Shown: positions 12,601-20,480 of the stretch, piece after piece
How the letters are laid out: every line of letters starts with the position of its first letter
Numbering within the stretch: position 1 is the stretch's first letter
Source: Apostichopus japonicus
Taxonomy: Eukaryota > Echinodermata > Holothuroidea > Aspidochirotida > Stichopodidae
Assembly: GCF_037975245.1 (NCBI RefSeq)
Contig: NC_092580.1
Location: forward strand, 24,385,001 to 24,449,000
DNA: 64,000 nt
Direction: 5' to 3'
Program-made: the position numbers and the translations under genes
Notes under the pieces: model-generated
Database searches by the model: none
What the model was told of the DNA's origin: nothing
Seen by the model: the letters and a program-made list of their open reading frames with translations, nothing else

Positions 12601-14864
12601 ACAAAGGCTGTCGTGCCCAACGCCCTAATTTGGCCAATGTGCCCATTCCAAGTAGATTCATAAAACCATTCTAAAAACAAACTCATGAAGTCCACGAAAA
12701 AATAACTTCCACGAGATAAAGATCAGATAATATCCAAGTATGAGTCATACTTGTTACTCAAACTGTTGGTTTTATTTAATAGCAATCATGCTTTTGTTAT
12801 CTCTGGTCCAAAGTCATGGAATTCCATGACTTTTATTGGTTGCTAATATTGAATTGAAGCTAATACTTATGTTTCTTTGGCTGTTTAGCAACATGTTTTT
12901 GGCCTTGGTGCCCCACTGCCAAATAATATTTGGCCTTAGTGCCCTATTTTATGCCCTTAGTGCCATCCCAAATTGATACATCACAGAGGCCAAATTGCCT
13001 TGCCCTGCCCAAGCCTTACTTCCAGTCTTGTATCTGAAGTAAAAATTTAATGTACTTGGATCAATAATCCTTAGAATAACTGTTGCATGGTGTGAACCAT
13101 GTTCAATGTTTTAAGATTGGTTAATGGTTACTATGGAAAATGGGCCGACAAGGTTCCAAGGCATACATGATAACAATACTTTAACAAGTATTCAATAAAA
13201 TATTTCTAGTTTAACAAATCATTAAACAATAACGGTCATACTAATTAGCGTCAACAGGCCCATTTCACGACAACTCAAGACAACTCATTGCGCAAGCGCA
13301 ATAGCATCACGTCATCCGATTCGACGGACGGAGAAAGTTGACAATTTTTACGACAAAAACCTTTTTTCCCCGTGAAAAGTATGTATGCACGATGGTTCCA
13401 GTCAGTTTTAAACATGTTTCCAGATACACTCTGATTACAACCATTGTATTTGATGGTATTTTAAACTTGTTGTCTTGAGTTGTCGTGAAATGGGCCTGTT
13501 GACGCTAATTAGTACGACCCAACAATAACAATGCAACCAAAAACACATAAACTTTGGCATCAATGTTAGTTTTATTTTTAACATAACATGATTTATTGAT
13601 CATTTTCTTTCAAATACTTGTGCTTCACCTGGCGGAACTACTTACACTTCAACACTAGGCAAAGGTCTACTGCATTTCTATTCTATGATAGGCAGGAACT
13701 GTATCTTACTGTAGTTGAGGCCTAGGGTCTAAGTTACTAATAGTAGTATAGTAAAGGCTTCATAATTGACGTACCCCCGTAATTGACGCACCTTCAATTA
13801 TTACTAGCAACGATACAGCAGGCCACCTAAACTTTTGCAGTCAAGCAGAATTACATATTTCATGAGTTTGAATCCATTTGAGGTATTTGCTGACCAAATT
13901 GTGGTATTTTTTAAGCTTATAACACCCTCCCCTCCAGTTTTGCACGGTTTTTGGCCATTTGGAAATCATACACCCTAAAAATACCCAACATTACCTCAAT
14001 ATGATAACACTACTCTCTGGGACCTGACCTATCTGAGCTTAGAGGCTCAGAGCATAGCAAACAGCATCTAAAGTCAATGGATGCATACTAAGGCCTACAC
14101 TACAGTTAGCTTGTCAACGAATGTGTCAATTTAGGGGTATGAAAGAACTTGACACGGCAGACATTTTGTGGTCAAATTCTGCTCAATTGTACGGTGCATA
14201 AGCACAGAACCTTAAATAATTTGAGATCAGAACATTTCTGAGGAACTACACATATGATAAACACATACAGTTGAGTAATTTGGATTTTTCCTTGATAGAT
14301 ATCGTTGATCAAATCCTTAAGTGCGTCAATTATGAGCCCACCATGCTACGTACCACTACTAGTAGTAGTACTACTGACACTGTACATTAGGCGATAGCCT
14401 TTCTAGTAGTAGTAGTAGAAGAGGGTAGCCTAATTCATAAAATGTTACCTTTTTCTGGTTGTAATCAGCACTGGTAAGTAGTGTTTAGAGTCAAATACCA
14501 TGTTTACTTTGCCCAAAAAATGCGGTAAATTTGCGGTTATGTCCGCTGATTTATATAAACAAATACGTTATTCTACTAAGGAAATCTGTATACGTTCGAT
14601 AAGCAAGCACGTTCAATGTGAACACATGCCTAGGCCTACAAACGGTACAGTAACCATGAATCTTTACTCGAAAGTCAGTCTACGGAGTACGACCATTATC
14701 TTACTATACGTAGAACTCAAACAGACACAGCTGCGCTGATAAAATAGTATGTTAACTTAATTCTTTTGATACTCCATATTTAAAATTATGTACTGTAAGA
14801 ACGTAACCAACCTGTCATAGGGAGGATGATCTAATTTCCACCTTGGTATTGAGCTTTGTCGCAT
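575..14864 (-). CDS. SLC35C1: GDP-fucose transporter SLC35C1 homolog, five 5'-proximal exons (3' part off window)
   Basis: Spliced minus-strand gene. Joining 14812-14864, 9463-9621, 8267-8327, 2879-3019 and 575-691 gives 531 nt, a 177-residue open frame with matching phases and GT-AG introns at every junction. Recalled human SLC35C1 aligns from about residue 60 here onward: TM1 ends in [15 protein letters not shown], exon 4 has [11 protein letters not shown], and exon 5 ([16 protein letters not shown]...[18 protein letters not shown]) is nearly identical. The family (nucleotide-sugar transporters of the drug/metabolite superfamily) imports GDP-fucose into the Golgi lumen in exchange for GMP, feeding protein fucosylation including Notch. 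Arg169 here aligns with human Arg147, the residue altered in leukocyte adhesion deficiency II. About four of ten membrane segments are in the window; later exons must lie left of position 1. SLC35C2 and other relatives fit less well. The first exon is the least certain. Confidence 0.93.
692..2878 (-). other. SLC35C1: SLC35C1 intron 4
   Basis: About 2.2 kb between two well supported exons, read right to left. Apart from a pentanucleotide microsatellite near 1000 and short AT runs (for example 2144-2160), no element or second gene is supported. A cysteine-rich minus frame at 2295-2549 lacks splice or homology support. Confidence 0.9.
996..1040. repeat. (AGTAT)n microsatellite
   Basis: Roughly nine consecutive AGTAT/TATAG pentamers in intron 4 of the transporter gene, almost perfect. 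Confidence 0.95.
2879..3019 (-). CDS. SLC35C1: SLC35C1 exon 4 (TM2 and loop)
   Basis: 141 nt, 47 codons, phase 0 at both ends. The acceptor is a TC-rich tract ending TTTTCAG at 3020 and the donor is GAG|GTAAGTG at 2878. The peptide starts [12 protein letters not shown], continues through a leucine-rich helix, and ends [13 protein letters not shown]. Human equivalents are LDTPIFVTFYQC and DFPSLRLDLRVARS, so the loop before TM3 is also conserved. Residues 92-138 of the reconstructed protein. Confidence 0.96.
3389..3451. repeat. 21-bp minisatellite, three copies
   Basis: Copies starting at 3389, 3410 and 3431 share a CCGGTTTATCA core (CTGGTTTATCA in the third). The period is a multiple of three, so the minus frame reads three D-K-P-V heptads inside a 71-codon open frame (3279-3494). 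That frame lies in an intron with no splice support, so coding is doubtful. Confidence 0.85.
3780..3955. repeat. GC-rich repeat-like island (transposon remnant?)
   Basis: An abrupt patch rich in GGGG and CCCC blocks (GGGGTCCAGGGG, TGGGGACAAAGTCCCGG) within AT-rich intron. Its composition resembles old invertebrate DNA-transposon relics elsewhere in this window. No terminal inverted repeats or target duplication were found, so the class is unknown. Confidence 0.4.
4933..5127 (-). mobile_element. U2-snRNA-headed retroposon (SINE-like)
   Basis: Read on the minus strand, 5127-5083 matches the first 45 nt of metazoan U2 snRNA at about 43 positions, including the stem-loop I core (GGCCTTTTGGC) and the branch-site-pairing GTAGTA. 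Similarity then stops and about 150 unrelated nt follow, containing several perfect short hairpins (arms 5069-5073/5081-5085, 5013-5019/5028-5034, 4953-4959/4966-4972). The insert is bounded by direct repeats CAAGAGTT at 5128-5135 and 4925-4932 (extending to ATCAAGAGTT), placing the U2 cap nucleotide exactly at the junction. This is what target-primed insertion of an RNA produces. It is not a functional U2: the stem II, Sm-site and stem III-IV regions are absent. SINEs with snRNA-derived heads are known in other animals. It lies in sense within SLC35C1 intron 3. Confidence 0.78.
5127..5176. repeat. short 18-bp tandem repeat beside the U2 retroposon
   Basis: TCAAGAGTGTTTCGTCCA-like units occur two to three times directly upstream of the U2 head. 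The unit includes the presumed target-duplication sequence, so it may be target DNA duplicated before or after the insertion. Confidence 0.7.
6168..6260. repeat. G-run / C-run patch, probable transposon remnant
   Basis: A G12-like run at about 6172 followed by blocks of CCCCC and ATGCCCCC in otherwise AT-rich intron. It resembles the poly-G/poly-C ends of the hAT-like elements at 15-18 kb. No boundaries are defined. Confidence 0.35.
8267..8327 (-). CDS. SLC35C1: SLC35C1 exon 3 (second half of TM1)
   Basis: 61 nt. The acceptor CTTTTAG abuts 8327 and the donor AAG|GTGAGG begins at 8266. The first base completes Trp71 (TG|G); twenty codons follow, [20 protein letters not shown], ending in phase 0. 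Human SLC35C1 has VTSISMVFLNKYLL at this place. This very short exon has no long open frame of its own. Confidence 0.95.
8328..9462 (-). other. SLC35C1: SLC35C1 intron 2
   Basis: About 1.1 kb. It contains a short TACTG repeat at about 8625-8643. Nothing else is identified. Confidence 0.9.
9463..9621 (-). CDS. SLC35C1: SLC35C1 exon 2 (N-terminal tail and start of TM1)
   Basis: 159 nt bounded by a strong acceptor (pyrimidine-rich stretch ending TTTTCAG at 9622) and a strong donor (G|GTGAGT at 9462). It contributes one base of a split Ser codon, 52 codons, and two bases of a split Trp codon. The peptide runs [12 protein letters not shown]...[17 protein letters not shown] and enters the first membrane helix. 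The segment before residue 55 is polar, with two N-x-S/T sites that would be cytosolic and so probably unused. The match to human RALQIALVVSLYW begins near SLLQMYTKI. Confidence 0.88.
13234..13520. mobile_element. MITE with 51-bp terminal inverted repeats
   Basis: Positions 13234-13284 and 13469-13519 are inverted copies with a single mismatch across 51 bp (inner core ACTAATTAGCGTCAACAGGC). The flanks carry the 9-bp direct repeat AACAATAAC at 13225-13233 and 13521-13529, with one base of ambiguity at the right junction. The 287-bp element has no coding capacity. Long TIRs with a 9-bp duplication suggest a Mutator-like family; this class call is inference. Confidence 0.87.
13757..14337. mobile_element. 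candidate TIR element of about 580 bp
   Basis: GCTTCATAATTGACG at 13757 is answered by CGTCAATTATGAGC ending at 14337, an imperfect inverted pair, with a second internal AATTGACGCAC copy beside the left end. No clear target duplication was found and no coding frame is visible. Confidence 0.45.
14347..14420. repeat. AGT/TAG trinucleotide microsatellites
   Basis: Two short runs of AGT/TAG triplets (around 14353-14372 and 14403-14419), the first partly palindromic (ACTAGTAGTAGTACTACT). Confidence 0.8.
14812..14864 (-). CDS. SLC35C1: SLC35C1 exon 1 (putative ATG exon)
   Basis: ATG at 14864-14862 opens 17 codons ([17 protein letters not shown]) plus two bases, AG. A donor CAG|GTTGGT follows at 14811. 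The two leftover bases join the first C of the next exon to make a Ser codon, so phase fits exactly. The hydrophilic N-terminus suits the cytosolic tail of this transporter family but is not conserved in sequence, so the assignment rests on phase, donor, ATG and the promoter-like DNA just upstream. Alternative: translation starts at the in-frame Met in exon 2 ([11 protein letters not shown]) and this is untranslated or unrelated. No in-frame stop was seen in the roughly 50 nt upstream checked. Confidence 0.6.
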
Positions 14865-14898
14865 GTTAAGAGGATATATGCTTAAACTCTGACATTTG

Positions 14899-14967
14899 TA
14901 GCCAATACAGGGCAGTGCCACGAAGTCAATTGCGCAATACCTACGACGTCTCCATGTATTACGTAAT
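14899..14967 (-). promoter_or_regulatory. SLC35C1: putative SLC35C1 promoter with bZIP-type palindromes
   Basis: Within about 100 bp upstream of the ATG exon are ATTGCGCAAT (14929-14938, the C/EBP palindrome), GACGTC (14945-14950, CRE/ATF core) and ATTACGTAAT (14958-14967, the PAR/E4BP4-type palindrome). A CCAAT pentamer is at 14902-14906 on the plus strand. No TATA box at a fixed distance is convincing. The dense palindromes next to the first exon suggest a promoter; this is inferred from motifs only. Confidence 0.45.
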
Positions 14968-15179
14968 GTATATGTTTGTAGTACACGTGAAAGAGGACGG
15001 GCAGGCAGTCCTTATTATAAGAACCTCATGAATAAAAAACAAACAAAAAACACCAACTACAAACTATGTAGCAATTCCTACAATGACTGTCTGTCTCCTT
15101 GAACCACTGACAGTGTACAAATTTAGTGGGGTAGCCGAGGATATCCATTCAATCAGAATCACAACCATAGGCGTAGGAT

Positions 15180-15487
15180 TTTTTTGGTGAAAATTCGGGC
15201 AATATGCTGAGAATTTTTCGGGCACCTACTGGAAGAATAATAATTTGCAGTGTGTTTTTCATTTTTTGGGGGTGAAAATTCGGCAATATGCTGAGAATTT
15301 TTCGGGCATCTACTGAAAGCATAATAATTTGCAATGTGTTTTTTCAATTTTTTGGTGAAAATTCGGGCAATATATGCTGAGAATTTTTTCGGGCACCTAT
15401 ACTGAAAGAATAATAATTTGCAGTGTGTTTTTTAATTTTTTTGGGTGAAAATTTGGGCAATATGCTGAGAATTTTTGGGGCACCTAC
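15180..15487. repeat. ~85-bp internal tandem repeat of the outer hAT element
   Basis: Three and a half copies of a unit with GAAAATTCGGGCAATATGCT and TCGGGCACCTACTG cores. The fourth copy is interrupted at 15487 by the nested element and resumes at 16074. Short minus-strand frames here (15149-15347) are products of the repeat, not genes. Confidence 0.9.
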
Positions 15488-15731
15488 CAGTGGCGGAGCG
15501 TCCATACAGTCAGAGGGGGCGGATGCCCCCCTGACAGACTCTAATGGACTACTGGCGCCCTTTTCAGCTTTTTACCACTTTTTACTTATTCGCGAGTATT
15601 GACTTTTTTATTGCGCTCTCAAATACCTAATGACATTTGTCACAATTTGTTGGTGCAATTTTCTGACAAATGGCGATGACACCTATTTATTCTTTGTTTA
15701 TCTGCAAATAAGCAAGGCCCGGAAAGGGCCC

Positions 15732-15852
15732 GGATAGACTGGAACGGATAGACTGGAACGCCCTCCCACAACACATCAAAGAAATCGAGGACAAGGATAA
15801 TTTCAAAGAGGCTGTCGCCCAACACTACAGCCAGAAACCAATCACAGCTTAA
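15732..15852 (+). pseudogene. LINE reverse-transcriptase C-terminal fragment
   Basis: From 15751 a frame reads DWNALPQHIKEIEDKDNF-KEAV... and stops at TAA 15850-15852. W-N-x-L-P followed by a short acidic stretch and S/N-F-K is the usual C-terminal signature of non-LTR (CR1/Jockey-like) reverse transcriptases. A 14-bp direct duplication (CGGATAGACTGGAA, twice) just upstream breaks the frame. The following DNA ends in an ATCCAG-type repeat (about 15912-15928) resembling a LINE 3' tail. It is a relic within the inner hAT element. Confidence 0.7.
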
Positions 15853-15969
15853 ACAAGTCTGCACCACCCTACTCGTTTTACCCCTTTTAGGGGAGTTGAG
15901 TAGTATCACTCCAGATCCAGATCCAGGTCATTTCCGGCGATCTAGGGATCTTTACTCAAAAAATTTCTC

Positions 15970-16011
15970 TACGCTCCGCGCCAACCTGTGGTGGCGCTCC
16001 GCTTAGATAGT
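15970..16011. repeat. GC-rich module shared with 17682-17723 (inverted)
   Basis: TACGCTCCGCGCCAACC followed by TGGTGGCGCTCCGCT and AGATAGT is found here and, reverse-complemented, at 17682-17723 with about three differences in 42 bp. The module contains the self-complementary pair GCGCCA/TGGCGC. It links two different hAT-like elements. Confidence 0.85.
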
Positions 16012-16499
16012 GTCGAAAGCACCCCTACAGACCATTCTCTCCCCCCTGACCAATACCCCTAACCCCGCTACTGGCACCTACTGAGAGAAGAAGAATTTGC
16101 AATGTGTTTTTCAATGGTTAAAATTATATTATTAGTAATATTAACATTATTGTTGTAAAGACTTCCCCAATAATTATAACAAATATGGAAGGGTAATAAG
16201 ACGGAAAATGATTTTATGTTATTGGCAGGTGATGTAATAACTGATGAATGCGTACCGGTATATGATATGCACATTAACATGTGGAACGCGCGCGGAACGC
16301 GCGAAAAAAATTTGATTATATTTTTCGGGCAAGTCGTTACAGCCCCCCCCCCCAAATCAAATGAGGCTCCTACACCTATGATCACAACCCTCTCAAAAAA
16401 CTTGAAGTTCTTATGAACATTTCATCCACTATGAACTTCTACAACAGCCTATACCCATACATAAGAACTGAAAAGACTCCCCCACCCCGCTGCCCCCAA

Positions 16500-16640
16500 G
16501 AAACGAAAGCAGAAGAAGAAGAAGAAGAAGATGATGAGGAGCAGGATGATGAGGATGAGAATAATGAAGATGCATGATGATAATGAAGAGGAGGGGTGGG
16601 GGGGGGAGGGGATGGAGGAAGAAGAAGAAAAGCACTAAAT
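16500..16640. repeat. purine-rich GAA/GAT low-complexity tract
   Basis: Runs of AGA, GAT and GGGG on the plus strand. Several overlapping open frames rich in Ser/Pro or Lys/Gly come only from this composition. Confidence 0.9.
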
Positions 16641-17262
16641 GTCAAATGTATCAAAAGTACTTCATGAAGGTTCTGAAATTGCAAATTATCTCCTGCAGTA
16701 GAGTGACTACGCCGGTACAAACTCCCTGGGTTCAGCCCCCAGGGGCCCGGTATCATGACGACCGACGATAGGCTGAAGACCAATTTTCAAATCAGAAGAA
16801 ATATTCATTTTATTATTTCTTAAATGCTGTTCAGTATATATCGTTCTAAAAGTTCTCTCCCGATACTCCCCAAGATAGGAATTCTACGAAACCCTGTCCT
16901 CAACAGAGAAAGCCTCAGAGTGCCACATCGATCTGGACATTTAGAGATGCCAAATTTCACAAACTTAAGTCCAATTTTTGGGCTTGGATGATCTATGCGG
17001 ACTCAAATCTGGGACCATTTCTATTACTTCACCGGGCCCAGGTTGCTATAGGTAAACGTCACGGTCTGCATACATCTGGACATTGAGCATTGTTCATAAA
17101 AATCATTAAATGTTTCAGTGCTGATACTGCTAGTGGATAACTATACTTTTAATGTGGCAGTATAGCGCTGTTTGAAGTTAAACCTTGAGTGACCATTTAT
17201 ATCTGACATACTAATATCTATCATATTTGGGGATAATAATGCTGTTCATCATACCCGTACGA

Positions 17263-17919
17263 CAAGGGCGGCGGAAGCACTTTTAATCTGGGGGGGGGGG
17301 TGGCACCGACATCAAAGGGCACTTTGCAGAAATTCGATTGGACTGATGCAGCCTTATATTTAGTACCCTTTATAACTCTTATTGTATCTTATTTGCGTAT
17401 ATCACTCCATCAACGTCCCCCCCCCCCCCCTCAAGGAAAATATGCATACTAGCACTGCAATATCCAATGTGCAAATTGGGAAACAAGGAACAAGTTTTCT
17501 TTTGAGACAAAATGAGGTAAAATCATGCTAGTTGCTAATGTAGGAATCTTCCGAATTAGAGTTTATTCCTTGTTAATATCTTAACAATTTTTTTTTTTCC
17601 ATTCGAAATAGCTTTGAGATTGACCCACAGAAATTCATTAAAAGTCAGGGGCGTGCCAGGATTTGCAAAGTTTTATGCACGACTATCTGAGCGGAGCGCC
17701 ACCATCGGTTGGCGCGGAGCGTACCCCAAAAGTTTTGGTTTTACAAACCCCTCAGATGGCCGGAAACGGCCCTTCCCGAGTGTTCATTCTGGTTCCCTGG
17801 CCTCTTGCTAACTTGAGACACCTCAATTTTTATGTAGAAAAAAGGGCACATTTTAAACCTGAGGAAAAGTGGGGGGGGGGGGCACGTGCCCCCTGTTCCC
17901 CCCGGTTCCGCCGCCCTTG
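17263..17919. mobile_element. third hAT-like non-autonomous element, 657 bp
   Basis: CAAGGGCGGCGGAA (17263-17276) is mirrored by TTCCGCCGCCCTTG (17906-17919), a perfect 14-bp inverted pair. The 8-bp target duplication CCGTACGA lies at 17255-17262 and 17920-17927. The interior has several G or C runs of 10 or more and the 42-bp GC-rich module in reverse orientation. No transposase. The open frames at 17614-17811 and 17663-18016 cross the element end and are incidental. Confidence 0.93.
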
Positions 17920-17927
17920 CCGTACGA

Positions 17928-19136
17928 CAACAATTGCGATACTGATTTTTCTTAGAGCAGAGAACCGGTGTTTTAATCGTCTTTCATTCCAAAAGCCAGA
18001 GTGCAATGTAAAATGAAAATAAACTAAATAGTTTAACACAAAAGAAAAACCAATTTGCGACCAGACTATTTGAAGTTGTCATTCGCCATTTTATCCTCCC
18101 ACAGTACCTTTCTTTATTGTAATAATTTATATACTGTAGGTATGACTAATTGTGGACATACAGTAGCTAGACTACAGACATATTTTATTTATTTATATAT
18201 AACGTCAATAAATAACAGGCGCGATTTAATAATTGGCACCACAGAAAAACGACTTTGGGCAATTAACTTCAATGAAGGAAATAATACACTGGCTAGGTCA
18301 AATGAAATAGATACGCTTCAGGTGTATGGCAAATATATGCTACTTCCAGTTGTTTAAACCGCGGAGACTAAATACAAGACTGTCGCTATGTTTATGTATA
18401 TTTTACACAGAAGTGACGATGCCCGTATACCTGTATAACTATATATAACCGTGTAACTCTGGCTAATCAAATGATACACAGCTCGCGCTCATTCGGTTTA
18501 AGTCGACGGCGCTGAGACATGTGAAATGATAAGCTTCTACATTCTATCCCAACTCCAGTATTTAATGCATCAATGTCCGGGCGGGGACCATACCGAGATG
18601 ATGGGCTCGCAATTTGTAACAAGACACCAAAACAAATTGAACAACTTAAGAAAGAATTATGCAAAGTTTTCTCTAGCAACAAATTTAAACACACGTTTGA
18701 CTGAGGCTAAAAAGAAAACTGTTGACTTCCATGACATAATGTCAGACCTTAGAAGTGGCATAGCCTATATACAACCCATTCATGAGACAAAACAATGCGC
18801 CATTATATGTGCATATAGAGGGCAGCCACCCACCGTCTGTAATAAAGAACATTCCAGGAAGCATCAACAAACGTCTCTACACCATTTCATCAAACGAAGC
18901 AATTCAATGAAGCGGCACCAACTTATACCAGGAAGCACTTAAATTAACATGCAGTTTTAAGAATGAAAATCAGAGGAATGTTTCAACTCTTAGCAAATAT
19001 ATTTGGACATTTATGACAGTAACGAACCATACTCCATGAAATGGAAAATCCTTACACACAGTAAACCATACTGTCTATACATCAAGTGAAAAGGTGCAAT
19101 ATTTGTCTTTCTGAAAAATAATTTATGATCCAGTTA

Positions 19137-19178
<42 letters not shown>

Positions 19179-20117
19179 CAGCCTATACATGTTGCCAATT
19201 TGTTCACAGATGTCTTTCCGCTAATAACGGAAACACACCTGTAAAATCCTCACGGACTGCACTATATCAACGGGAAACTATAGTGATTCTTCCATAGGTC
19301 AACGACTGTCTGCTAATCACCGACAATAAAGAATATGAGACAGGAGGCCTACAAATTGCGTGTTAGCCACTGATTGCAAAATTTAAAGTTACAATATACT
19401 TGAGACAATATACTGAACTTAGATAGTGTGAAGATCATGAAGACACGGGAAGGGGACGATAGACGACAAGAATATCATATGGCCGGCAGATAAATTGCCT
19501 CAAAGAACCTGTCACTTATAAAGTGAACCTCACTCCTCACTCACAATATCAACCTCACTATCCTCTACGAGCAACCCAAAGATTGACAATTACAAAGTAT
19601 CTTCAGCAAAGTATCGATAACAAACTCTGAAATATGTCCAAATTTTACATTTCCACCCCCATCCCACTTTTCCAGCTTTCTTTGTTTTGTTTTATACATC
19701 ATAATCGTAAATACGACTTCGATGTTAGAGGTGTTGCAGAATTCTATTCGTATTTTGAAATAACGTTTATTCGTTCGTTGTTGGAGTTTCCTTTATCAAC
19801 AATGTCAAATGATGCACCATTTTGTTTAAGATAATCAATGAACACGTTTGTTTTGGAATATTCATGTACCTCGTATATATTAATTAAGGTACCGAAAATA
19901 TCTTTGCCAGCGTCTCAAAAAAACAACAATAATAGCCTATTTTTGTCTATTAAAAAAGTTATATTGCTAATTAAAACCTGCAGGCGCACTGTTACATTGC
20001 ATTACAGGCGTCTGCAAAACATGCGTATTATTAAATAATCTTCATGCCATGCAGATCTCGTCATGCTGAAGTGTCGTGCATGTTCGGTAAAAGGCGAGGA
20101 GCTCGATGTTCTCATAA
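17928..20117. other. intergenic, no gene recognised
   Basis: AT-rich unique-looking sequence with an AT microsatellite at 19138-19174. The longest open frame (18526-18942, plus, 138 codons) has no recognisable domain and an overlapping minus frame, so it is not called. Confidence 0.6.
19138..19174. repeat. (AT)n microsatellite
   Basis: About 18 perfect AT dinucleotides. Confidence 0.95.
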
Positions 20118-20480
20118 TCAAGGGCGTAGGAACGGGGGGGGGGGGGGGCTGGGGAGCGCCAGCCCCCCAGTGAAAATATGGTGGGGCGGAAGTATCATTG
20201 CGCCCCCCCGCCTCGCAAGTCAGAAAACCCCTTTTTCATTTCCAAATGAGAAAAAAAAAACTCATTTGGAGCACCAAATTGCATCTAAGGCCAGGTGAAA
20301 ATGCAAAATTATTTACAAAATGGAGTGGGTGTTGAAGTGTGCTATATTGCACCAAATTGCATCTGAGGCCACCTGAAAATGCAAAAAATTTCCAAAGGGG
20401 AGGGGGACACCCCTTCCCCTTAGACCCCTCCCCCAGGCCGGCCATCGGTCTTCAGCCCCCCCCCCCCACTCAAAAGTACC
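20118..20480. mobile_element. degenerate GC-ended transposon-like element
   Basis: Begins AAGGGCGTAGGAACGGGGGG and ends in a long C run followed by a degenerate GTACCTAA, resembling the CGTAGGA-type ends of the hAT-like element at 15166. Internally a GCACCAAATTGCATCT block is repeated 78 bp apart (20271, 20349), and 20242-20269 forms a 9-bp-stem hairpin around an A10 loop. No clean target duplication was found. Confidence 0.5.

Larger units (their letters stand above)
9622..14811 (-). other. SLC35C1: putative SLC35C1 intron 1
   Basis: About 5.2 kb if the ATG exon at 14812-14864 is correct. It contains a poly-A run (about 10392-10411), a patch of repeated TTGGCCTTAGTGCC-like motifs (about 12896-12975), a MITE with 51-bp termini (13234-13520), a weaker inverted-repeat element (13757-14337) and AGT-rich microsatellites near 14350-14420. 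No other gene is recognised. Confidence 0.65.
15488..16073. mobile_element. inner non-autonomous hAT-like element, 586 bp
   Basis: Starts CAGTGGCGGAG and ends CCCCGCTACTG, an imperfect inverted pair. Perfect 8-bp duplications GCACCTAC flank it at 15480-15487 and 16074-16081. It sits inside the fourth tandem unit of the outer element, so it is younger. It carries the end of a LINE reading frame and a GC-rich module shared with the element at 17263-17919. No transposase is visible. Confidence 0.92.
15166..16380. mobile_element. outer non-autonomous hAT-like element (split by a nested insertion)
   Basis: Terminal inverted repeats CATAGGCGTAGGA (15166-15178) and TCCTACACCTATG (16368-16380) differ at one position. 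Perfect 8-bp target duplications ATCACAAC lie at 15158-15165 and 16381-16388; 8 bp is the hAT signature. The interior is a roughly 85-bp tandem repeat and poly-C. Removing the nested element and one duplication leaves about 621 bp. No transposase frame is present, so it would depend on an autonomous relative. Confidence 0.9.

Noticed and set aside
12507-12695. 62-codon minus frame
   Set aside because: No homology; lies in the transporter's first intron beside repeat-like TTGGCCTTAGTGCC motifs.
16429-16783. Ser-rich and Lys/Gly-rich frames
   Set aside because: Products of a purine-rich low-complexity tract and its complement.
16690-16790. tRNA or SINE promoter (GGTTCAGCCCC)
   Set aside because: The B-box-like motif lacks the invariant A, and no A box lies at a suitable distance.
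18526-18942. 138-codon plus-strand frame, the longest in non-repeat DNA
   Set aside because: No recognisable domain, an overlapping frame on the other strand, and no supported splice context. It could be an exon, but nothing in the sequence shows it.
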